Source of the DNA: Mesostigma viride
Taxonomy: Eukaryota; Streptophyta; Mesostigmatophyceae; Mesostigmatales; Mesostigmataceae
Length of the DNA stretch: 43,987 bases
Assembly (NCBI GenBank): GCA_009746045.1
Contig: RPFO01002008.1
Location: 2,501-46,487 of the forward strand
Direction of reading: 5' to 3'
The position numbers and the translations under genes were made by a program. Below the pieces are notes generated by a model, which worked only from the letters and a program-made list of their open reading frames with translations, searched no databases and was not told the DNA's origin. Position 1 is the stretch's first letter, and every line of letters begins with the position of its first letter. Of the stretch, positions 10,096 through 18,041 are shown one piece after another.

Positions 10096-10841
10096 GGTGC
10101 TCTTGGGGATGGATGAGCACCCGTTGCTGGCACGCGCGTGGCGCTGGTGGCAGAAGCGTGGCCTCGACCAGCACCAGCACCGGTCGCCCCCCCCCGCGCT
10201 GCCCCCCCCGCAACAGCGCCCCCCTGCCCCGTAGCCCCATTCCTTTGGGGTCGGGTGGCACAGGGTTGGCCAGCCGAGGGTGCCAGATGGAAGTACTTTG
10301 CGCGACTGGACGCCACGTGCAGGTACTTGCATTCATCCCCACTCTTGCACCCGCCAGGGCGGGGGAAGAAGTTGCACACCCGCAGCGGCCGGTCGCGCGC
10401 CCACTCGTACAAGCTGACCACCTTTATGGGGTCATCGCCTTCCGCCCCAGGTTCTACTACAAGCACCTTGCGCTGGTCCAGCAACGGGCCCCAGAGGTTG
10501 CGGACGGCAATCGTCCTACCGGGTGCGGGGCTGCTGGCAGTGCCGTCGCCGGTAGTACCCGAGTCGTCAGGGTACAACACGGAGCCGATCTTGTGCCCCT
10601 GGGGGCATCGGAAACGGCGCGAGCTAAAACCCTCTTTCTGAGAGACCTCCTCGTCCAGCGTGCACCCTGCCAGCGGGGGGGCATCCCATTCGTTATGTAC
10701 AATTCCTGCTCCAGCACCTTGACGCTGGATACCACCCAGCGCCAGTGCCACGTGCGTGCCACCGTCGGCGTTGAGCACTTGGAGTTCTCCTGGCAAACGC
10801 AGCGGCAGCACCCAGCCGCACAGCGTGCACTCCGCCTGCAT
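9058..10841 (-). CDS. ZNFX1-like RNA helicase, exon A (CCCH zinc finger, polyQ, helical N-terminal domain)
   Basis: This exon encodes about 594 residues and ends phase 2 at donor CCG|GTGAGG (GT at 9057-9056). A possible start ATG is at 10841-10839. An alternative is an acceptor CAG just after it (exon from 10835), or an earlier start up to about 10900, so the true N-terminus is uncertain. Counting from the ATG, residues 5-8 form CxxC. Residues 156-175 form a canonical C-x8-C-x5-C-x3-H finger (CNFFPRPGGCKSGDECKYLH), an RNA-binding type. Residues near 250 form a Q12 run next to more Gln and Gly. Then comes a helical region (LLSSPVDDRTLPLLHGRRDELLALL onward) like the ARM-type domain of ZNFX1, and the family motif LPLLPTLEELF..WPSLEEYRDCQFRLL. 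A CCCH finger at this place is not part of the animal protein as I know it. Confidence 0.8.
10059..10094. repeat. (CTG)12 trinucleotide repeat coding for polyglutamine
   Basis: There are twelve uninterrupted CTG units on the plus strand, read as CAG on the coding strand, giving Q12 in exon A of the helicase. More imperfect CTG/TTG units lie at 10020-10049, so the Gln-rich stretch is longer than the pure run. Such pure runs are prone to length change between individuals. Confidence 0.95.
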
Positions 10842-12093
10842 CGGGGGCCCTTTGTCGGGTATCGACAAGTCCTCGACGAGGGGGCCTTCGTGACGCCTAC
10901 ACTTTCATACCTGCCGATTTGGCATTCACACGCAAGTGGGCAGCCCAGGAAGTCAGGAACAATTACCAGATTAAAATATGCAATAAGAGATTCGGTCATC
11001 CACAGATACTGTCTCAAACGACTGGAGTCCCGCGGGACACCCAACATGGGCGGGAGGCCATGCCACTGCGGCTAGGGGCAGGAATCGAAGGCTGGGCTGG
11101 ACTATACGGTGAGAAGACCCGACCAGATGGGGACATGCAGCCGGGGACAAGCTAGTGGGCAGGTTACTAGCAGTTAGGAATCATGGCTGAGTGAAGAGCA
11201 AAATCGCATAGAAAAGGGTGGAAGTCTGCAGCTGCAGGCAAAAAGCCCAGCCATGACTTGGTGAAAAGTCTTAATTAGCATAAGACACGTCCTACCTGTC
11301 CATTCTGGTAATAAATTGAGAGCAGCATTAAAAGGAGCTCAGCCGCCCGTATACGGCCATACTGTAAGAGCCTCGCTTGTGTGGTACTGCAGCTAATTGG
11401 GCAACAATCAAGTACTGTTAGTAGTAATCCCACAGCTTGGCTCCCGACAAGTAGAAACACAGGGTCGACGTTCGCGTTCTCATTGTGCATCGAAACATTG
11501 CCGCGCATTGCCAGATATCTATGCGGGATATTATAGACCGGGTAGTGAACGGCGGCGTGCAAACTCGAATTCGAGGGATCGAAGTCGCAAACGTCTTCCG
11601 CTCAACAATCCTCACGTCAGACGTCAATCGACAATTTGGCATGCAATACCACGGGCAGGTAAACGCGCTCATGCACAATATCCTCACGTACCTCTGAGGG
11701 CCGAAAGCATGAGACGATTTACACGACGTCAGAAAGGTATATTTTATGGCAGGTTTTACGCTGCACGCGGGGAAGGCATTCTACCAATCCAGCTGCAACT
11801 GCTCACAGCTCTTGAAAATCGAGCACTAGCCCATATTATCGGGGCACGTTGTGCGTGCAAGTATGGCTAAGCGCGCAAGCATACGTACAGCGCCCGCGTA
11901 AAATGGACATCATAACCAGCAGGAGCTGCATGTCGGTTGTAGTAGCGATGGCGGGAATGGCGTCAGTACGTTTTCCAGTGCTGATACAAAACCTGCAACC
12001 CTATCGAGGCTGAAGGCTGTGCCAATATCGACGGCACCCGCCTGTGACATGAAAGGCAGTGATCGACATGACAGCTCGTCATTACAGGATTGA
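10842..12093. other. Region upstream of the helicase exon A; no supported gene
   Basis: This region should contain the promoter or earlier exons of the minus-strand helicase gene, but I cannot identify either. The frame of exon A stays open back to about 10,902. A small plus-strand open frame at 11485-11697 (70 codons, ATG to TGA) and an overlapping one at 11397-11870 have no recognisable domain and are probably chance. Confidence 0.4.
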
Positions 12094-12213
12094 GCTTTTG
12101 ACAGATCTGAAAAGTTAGGGCCCGAAAAATACAGATGGCTAGGCGTATATGCAGATCTGTTTTTTTATTCCAGATCTGTACGTAAACTCCGACGTAATGC
12201 CTTCACGTCTTCG
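12094..12213 (+). repeat. 120-bp inverted repeat, copy A
   Basis: This copy is inverted relative to 17422-17541, with only two differences that I can find over 120 bp. It contains three AGATCT-centred motifs (CAGATCTG twice, AGATCTGTAC). Read on this strand it encodes KLGPEKYRWLGVYADLFFYS and then RSVRKLRRNAFTSS, with a stop just upstream. Weaker similarity continues inward for about 100 bp around a shared CAGCCATGG. The function is unknown. It may be a fragment of a repeated coding sequence or the arm of a large element. Confidence 0.75.
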
Positions 12214-13616
12214 AGACTCGTCCCGGGCCATGCATGCGGGCGGTGCGGCACAAATACCTGAAAATTAGCCAAAATTAGTCAGCCATGGTTTTAAAAGTAA
12301 GCTAATGGAATTTTAAGGCATGGTAAAACCAGTCCTGAAAAGCTAGCAGCCCAGTTTTATCGCGTGTAGATTGTTTGCTTTCTCGACATTTTGTTCGGAC
12401 GCGAGTGCATTATCACGGGAAGCATTACGATTGGTAGGCAACGATGTCGACGTACGTGAAGCCTCTGCTCTATGACGGGAAGGCATCTGGCGTTGCTGCA
12501 ACTGGAATCAGGCCAGTGCCATGTTCGGCACCGTGCACGCGGAAATAAGGCGCCGTCACGTTAGATAGCACTGCTGAGGACGAGCTGCGCCTGCCTGCCC
12601 ATAGTTACCGAGTTTTTCTCGCATCGCACTGCATTATTGCTGGCCAGACTTTGCTGCCTTTATGCCCGACAGATTGGTTCACGAACCGTTTTAATTTGCT
12701 GCGTGCGTGGCTCCTGCCCTTCCATGGCAATGTTTGCAATTTCGCACTTTTTCGTTGTGATTGTTGGCACATACTACATAGCCATGCACATGACATACTG
12801 CATGAAGGTCGCAAAGTTAGGTATAGTTTCTGCTTGTAAATCCTGACGTTATTGCTTCACACACGCTTCCTTGCAATGAAGGCCCTGGCCGAAGCTCGTT
12901 GCTTGCCAAAGCCTTCCTGTGTTGAACAGCGGTTCTCAGTGGGCACATGAAAGAGACGTTGCCAGGCATTGTAAGATTTCCAACCACACGCTTGTCCTGT
13001 AACCATGCAATTCATTCCATTTGCGTTATGAAGCTGGCAGCTTGTGAGCCTGCAACCATTAATTGCAGTTTGGCACATGTTACAACAAGTAGGCTCCTTG
13101 AATTTAGGCTGCTTTCTCGCTTATTTTTGCTGATGCTACAGGCAACTTTGGACTTTACACGAACTTGAGTCCCACCCGCATCCAGCCCCCCCAATCATCC
13201 ATCCACTCCGTCCCTACCCACCCAATTATACCACCGTCTTCCCGCCCACTCTTGAACTAATCAGCCCAACCCCCCAGCCCAAGACACAGGCAAATGCCCA
13301 TGTAGCCACCCATGTGCGCGTGCAAAGAGACACTCAACTAGCTAGGCTGCATATACGTGCCATGGGGGCATAACAGGTGCATGGGCGCAGGTGCACATGC
13401 AGGCCCGCAGGCATGCACACAAGCAGGCAGACAGGCTGACAGATGGGTGGGCAGTAGGCGGGTGGCAGACATGCAGGCGGGCAGGCGGGAGGATGGGCAG
13501 AACGTTGGGTGGACAGGCGAGTAAGAAGGTCGTTGGGTCCAAGCAACCAGTTTATTGGTGATGGATTAATGTATGTGGCGCATGTGTGCAAGTCTGCCTG
13601 TGTTTGTGTGGGATTG
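12214..13616. other. Intergenic DNA, no gene seen
   Basis: There is no long or homologous open frame on either strand. The segment 13380-13500 is rich in GCAGGC(A/G)GGC-type repeats (tetranucleotide-like GGCA/GCAG tracts). The rest is unique-looking sequence of mixed composition. Confidence 0.4.
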
Positions 13617-14400
13617 TATGCATGTGCACGTGTGCTCGTGGGTGTGTGCACATTTGTGTGCATGTGTGTTCTGACGACGATGTGTGTGTTAGTGTGTGCG
13701 CATGTGTTAGCGTGCATGTGCGCACGTGGGTGTGTGCATGTGTGCATGTGTGCATGTGTGCGTGTGTGCGTGTGTGCATGTGTGCATGTGTGCATGTGTG
13801 CGTGTGTGCGTGTGTGCGTGTGTGCGTGTGTGCGTGTGTGCGTGTGTGCGTGTGTGCGTGTGTGCGTGTGTGCGTGTGTGCGTGTGTGCGTGTGTGCGTG
13901 TGTGCGTGTGTGCGTGTGTGCGTGTGTGCGTGTGTGCGTGTGTGCGTGTGTGCGTGTGTGCGTGTGTGCGTGTGTGCGTGTGTGCGTGTGTGCGTGTGTG
14001 CGTGTGTGCGTGTGTGCGTGTGTGCGTGTGTGCGTGTGTGCGTGTGTGCGTGTGTGCGTGTGTGCGTGTGTGCGTGTGTGCGTGTGTGCGTGTGTGCGTG
14101 TGTGCGTGTGTGCGTGTGTGCGTGTGTGCATGTGTGCATGTGTGCATGTGTGCGTGTGTGCATGTGTGTATGTGTGCATGTGTGTATGCGTGCGTGTGTG
14201 CATGTGTGTGTGTGTGCGTGTGTGCATGCGTGCATGTGTGCATGTGTGCATGTGTGCATGTGTGCATGTGTGTATGTGTGTGCGTGTGTGCATGTGTGTG
14301 TGAACATTTGTGTGCATGTGTAGTATGTGGGCGTGTGTGTGTGAACATTTGTGTGCATGTGCAGTATGTGGGCGTGTGTGTGTGTGCATGTGTGTGTGCT
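13617..14400. repeat. Purine-pyrimidine alternating array, (GTGTGTGC)n
   Basis: The core at about 13797-14127 is a near-perfect CGTGTGTG 8-mer array. It is flanked on both sides by degenerate GTGTGCAT/GTGTGTAT versions that reach 13617 and 14400. Alternating purine-pyrimidine sequence of this length is a classical Z-DNA former. The His/Thr/Cys/Val open frames across it are repeat artefacts. Confidence 0.95.
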
Positions 14401-14940
14401 GGGGGGTAGGATGGATAGGGAAAACAAAGAGTGAAAAATGCAAGGTGTGGGGGAGTTCAATGTTTCACCTCGCGGCAAAAGTCATTGTGCCTGCCGCGTG
14501 TATTGACAAGCAGCTGTGGGCACGGTTGCAGCAAGTGAGTACACGCCAAGGGCCTAGACGGTTCATGCACTAGCACACAGCCAATGGGACGAAACATCTG
14601 CACATATAACTTGGGTTCATCAACTCTGCACATTACCGGCTTGGGTTCATCAACTGAATTCTGCACCTTACACTTGCATGGCTCATGGTTTCAATCGCTG
14701 CTCAATTGACAGAAAATGCACAGGCCATCAACATTCATAGGTATGCCAAGCGATTTGCCGGATCAGACGAAAATGGCTGACGGCGGTATGGCTGACGGCG
14801 GAGCTCAGATCTTTTGCGTCTGAGCCCCAAATTCGGTCAGACCACTTGCATTCGATGCGCTTTTTTCAGACGCACATGCCAGTATAATCGGTTACGGCTG
14901 AAACGCAGTATTGCCAAAGTTACTCACGTGACAAGCAGCT
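14401..14940 (+). other. Sequence 5' of the LINE ORF1; element start not located
   Basis: This is probably in part the 5' UTR of the LINE copy that follows. Two nearby copies of TTGGGTTCATCAACT (14611, 14641) and two of ATGGCTGACGGCGG (14772, 14787) are the only structures seen. No promoter or target duplication could be placed. Confidence 0.4.
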
Positions 14941-16299
14941 ATGACGACCCCAAAAGCAAAACGGGGTTTGGAAAAGGAGCTTTCCGGCTCCCAGCCCAAC
15001 CCACTCGCCATCGTCCTTGCCCAGCCGGCTGGGCTCGCAAATCCACCGCCAGCAAACCCATCGCCAAGCGCCTCGCCCGAGCCCAAGAAACCCTGCCACG
15101 AACACAAATGGCGCAGGTACCTACCTGATTACGAACGCTTCTCTTTTCAGCGCTGGCTAGAGCTGTCCACAGAAGAATGCGCCGAAATAGTGCGTTTCTT
15201 GGCACAGGAACGCAAGCTCCATGGGGCCATGGGGCCCGTCCCCGACGAGCACCTGGCGAGGTTCTTTACCCTGGGAGAGCTCAACCACCGCCTCGCCATC
15301 CTGTGCAGCCACTTCCAGCTACCTATGGCCAAAATCGACGCCAAGATCCGCGCCCCAGCCCAGCCTGCGCGGCCGACAGCCACCTCGGCTTCCTCCCTCT
15401 GCAAGGATGACATCCGCGCAGTGCTGGAGGAGCACGTGACCTGGCCGTTGGCCGAGAAGCTGACCTCGCTGAACACGACGCTCAACACGGTGGAGGCCCG
15501 GGTCTCCAATGTGGAGACCAAGGTCGTCCACAAGCTTCAGCCCCAGTTCACGACGCTGCACACCGCGGCGCAGGCATCTGAGACGCACGCTGCACTTGTC
15601 TCTCGCCTTAACCAGGTGGAGGGCAAGTGCGGCGTGCTCATGAAGAAGCTTGAGGCCATCACCGCCCACACCGAGGCCCTTGCCTCACAGGTCCCAAAGA
15701 TAGCGGAGCAGACGGCCACCATCGCATCCCAGCCACCCCGGCTGGATGCTGGTGACCTCCCGCCCCTCTCCTATGCGGACCTGCTGCGGACAGCGACCGC
15801 CTCCACCACCGACGCCATCGCTACGAAGCTCCAGGAGCTTGAAGACCTTCGCCAGGCTCAACAACGGGAGGCCACCGACCGCGCCCGCCGCGACTGCCGG
15901 GTGGTGCTGCGTCGCTTCCCCCAGAAGCCAGGTGAGACGTCAACCTCCCTTGCCGACGAGCTTAAGGACCAGCTCCTTACCCTCATGGGCCTGGTAGGTG
16001 AGGTAGAACTGCGTGGGTGCCACCGCCTTCCCCATGCACGGGACAAGGCGGCTCCCCCACCAGTCCTGCTCACCTTCCCCTCCCGTGAGGACAAGCAGCG
16101 GTTCCTCTCTCGTCGCAAGCGGTTGCACGACCTCACCTGGACGCTGGACGACGACCTGACCCCCGCTCAGCAGCAGCAGCGACGTGACCTGTGGCCTGAA
16201 TACCTCCGCCACAAGCAGGACCCCCAGAAGCCCAAGGTGTACTGGAGGGGCGGGGACCTGTTGATCAACCACAAGACGTGGACGCCCCCAGCGGGCTAG
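14941..16299 (+). CDS. LINE ORF1 protein (coiled coil plus RRM-like RNA-binding domain)
   Basis: An intact 452-codon frame runs from ATG to TAG. The N-terminus is Pro/Ala-rich. Residues about 155-265 are helical with heptad-like spacing (TSLNTTLNTVEARVSNVETK), typical of the trimerising coiled coil of L1 ORF1p. Residues about 317-395 fit the RRM-type core of this family: RDCRVVLRRFPQKPGE, later VELRGCHRLPHA and PPPVLLTFPSREDKQRFL. The C-terminal domain contains LDDDLTPAQQQQRRDLW and KVYWRGGDLLINHKTW, matching L1 ORF1 C-terminal domains. In L1-type LINEs this protein coats the element RNA as a chaperone. No ORF2 follows; the stop is succeeded by 3' UTR and an AATT tail. The same family appears, damaged, at 36.7-37.9 kb. 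Confidence 0.82.
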   Translation: MTTPKAKRGLEKELSGSQPNPLAIVLAQPAGLANPPPANPSPSASPEPKKPCHEHKWRRYLPDYERFSFQRWLELSTEECAEIVRFLAQERKLHGAMGPVPDEHLARFFTLGELNHRLAILCSHFQLPMAKIDAKIRAPAQPARPTATSASSLCKDDIRAVLEEHVTWPLAEKLTSLNTTLNTVEARVSNVETKVVHKLQPQFTTLHTAAQASETHAALVSRLNQVEGKCGVLMKKLEAITAHTEALASQVPKIAEQTATIASQPPRLDAGDLPPLSYADLLRTATASTTDAIATKLQELEDLRQAQQREATDRARRDCRVVLRRFPQKPGETSTSLADELKDQLLTLMGLVGEVELRGCHRLPHARDKAAPPPVLLTFPSREDKQRFLSRRKRLHDLTWTLDDDLTPAQQQQRRDLWPEYLRHKQDPQKPKVYWRGGDLLINHKTWTPPAG

Positions 16300-16666
16300 A
16301 ATAGCTTGTAGCCCTAGCTTTACTTCCATGGTAGTCACTGCATGCCGCCATGGCAGCCATGCTTAGAATGTTTGCCTAGTTGTGCCACCTTACCTAGTCA
16401 CGTGCACCGCTAACGCACGGTACACAACCAGCCATAGCCTTAGCTTAGTCCTTGTACAGCCATGCTACGTCCTGGCTTCGATCAGATTACTTGCCCACGC
16501 TCCTTGTTATGATACGCTCACATGGGTCTTATTGCACCCACAGGCTGCCGGATCGTTAGCGTGTCGGTTTAGCTAGCGCGCCCGAATGCAGCTGTGGCAT
16601 GCCTTAGGCATGAAGGAGACTGGGGGTCTCTGCCCTTTCTCCTGTTGTGCACACACAGGGATTAAA

Positions 16667-16703
16667 AGCACTTCGGTGCTCCGTGACTCCCCAACGGGAG
16701 CAC
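16667..16703 (+). promoter_or_regulatory. Two overlapping hairpins before the LINE tail (candidate RT recognition structure)
   Basis: AGCAC-TTCG-GTGCT (16667-16680) is a perfect stem with a UUCG tetraloop. Its right arm GTGCT is also the left arm of GTGCTCC (16676-16682) pairing with GGAGCAC (16697-16703). The two stems exclude each other. LINE 3' ends often carry a stem-loop recognised by the reverse transcriptase in trans; the assignment here is inference from position. Confidence 0.5.
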
Positions 16704-16731
16704 GAGTTTAATTAATTAATTAATTAATCAA

Positions 16732-17421
16732 CATTCAGATATGTTAATCCTGAAAAGTGACCTTCCACACCAGGAGAATGAAGGTCGATGCTGCTTTGAC
16801 GCATGAGCCTAATCCACGTGCTCTCGGAGGTCTCCACCTCGGCAGGAGCACCTGCAGGCGTCGTGGCTCGCTTACCTCAAGCAATATGCGCATGCTGAAA
16901 GCTACCGGGGTCTATGCAGAGTTACATTATCGGCCCGGACAAAGCACATCTTTCTCGGCAACGAAGCTCTGAGCAGCGCTATATTGTCGTGGCCGGACTT
17001 CAATGTCGCCATTAAAATGTCAAAAGCTGTTTGATTGGTCCAAGGAAAATGCGTGCATGGTAGACAGATAATAAGATGCCCGGGCGTATAGACATGACAA
17101 GCAACTGCTTAGATGGCGCTCCTCGCGTTTTCCCTCGACTCAGTTCGTAATGGCGCCTAATCCAATGCAGCAAATGCACATGGGTGTGACCAGAATACAG
17201 AGCCTAGTGCACGCGGCATTATTGTTTGGTCTGTCGCACAATTGCTGTTGTGTTTGCAATTATTCTGCTCGCTAAGATGCAGGATTAACTTCGGCTTGAT
17301 TTCTTAATTACCCTCGTGTGCAGGTCATACGGCTGACATTCCTCTAGCTTTCGTACAGTAGCCATGGCTGAATTTTGCCTCCAGGTACTGAACAAGTGAA
17401 CACGGCCTGCACCTCGACCCC
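16732..17421. other. Intergenic DNA, no gene seen
   Basis: I see only short unrelated open frames, with no recognisable domain, repeat longer than 20 bp or RNA gene. The innermost part (17330-17421) shares weak similarity with the sequence inside the 12.1-kb inverted repeat copy. Confidence 0.4.
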
Positions 17422-17541
17422 CGAAGACGTAAAGGCATTACGTCGGAGTTTACGTACAGATCTGGAATAAAAAAACAGATCTGCATATACGCCTAGCCAT
17501 CTGTATTTTTCGGGCCCTAACTTTACAGATCTGTCAAAAGC
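17422..17541 (-). repeat. 120-bp inverted repeat, copy B
   Basis: This is the inverted partner of 12094-12213. On the minus strand it lies in a 114-codon open frame (17688-17344) that contains the same KYRWLGVYADLFFYSRSVRK core. The two differences from copy A are one missense (E/V) and one silent change (Phe). A protein-coding origin is possible but unproven. Confidence 0.75.
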
Positions 17542-17722
17542 CCTACAGGATTTATTACTGAAGCCGTACATACTTGATCGCGGGAAACTGCCACTTGGCA
17601 GGCCAACGAGAAAGCAAAAGCAACGTGCACCCATGCAAAGCTCAGGAGTACACGTCGCCTCTCTGCTGCTGACTGCGGCGTGGGACACAACAACAACAAC
17701 AACACAGGCCGGATAAATATAA

Positions 17723-18018
17723 ATGATATTTATGGAGTTTAAATAGAAATATTTATAAATACTGAATATTTATACCTCTAAATACATTTGCAAAGGGTTG
17801 CCGGATCCAGCAAAAGTATTTAAATACATTTACTGACGATCCCGATTGGCGCAAAAATATTTAAATATATTTACACCGGCGCCGACTAGAAAGAAAAATA
17901 TTTAAATGTATTTTTAGTGACGATCCGTGTTATGAAGAAAATATTTAAATATGTTTAAAGAATATTTAAATGAATACATTTCTAAATACCTTGGGTTATT
18001 TAAATATATCTAGGGTAC
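17723..18018. repeat. Left subterminal ATTTAAAT site array
   Basis: There are repeated palindromic cores TATTTAAATA followed by (C/T/G)(A/G)TTT, separated by GC-richer spacers of 25-30 bp. The spacing and symmetry suggest protein-binding sites such as those bound by a transposase near element ends. The open frame feeding into the LINE reverse transcriptase begins in this AT-rich sequence by chance. Confidence 0.75.
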
Positions 18019-18041
18019 TAAATATTCTTCTCCATTCGGTG

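Larger units (their letters stand above)
14941..16731 (+). mobile_element. ORF1-only L1-type LINE copy with 3' UTR and (TTAA)n tail
   Basis: ORF1 is followed directly by about 400 bp of non-coding sequence, paired hairpins and a TTAATTAATTAATTAATTAA tail at about 16709-16729. The endonuclease and reverse transcriptase ORF2 of an autonomous LINE is missing, with no remnant between. This resembles the half-L1 (HAL1) design of mammals. The 5' boundary is not visible and lies upstream of 14941. Confidence 0.65.

Noticed and set aside
11397-11870. 157-codon Arg-rich frame between the helicase gene and the inverted repeat
   Set aside because: No domain and an equally open overlapping frame; composition looks like random GC-rich DNA.
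13334-14478. His/Thr and Cys/Val repeat proteins from the GTGTGTGC array
   Set aside because: Stop-free simple repeat in all frames; no start context or domain.
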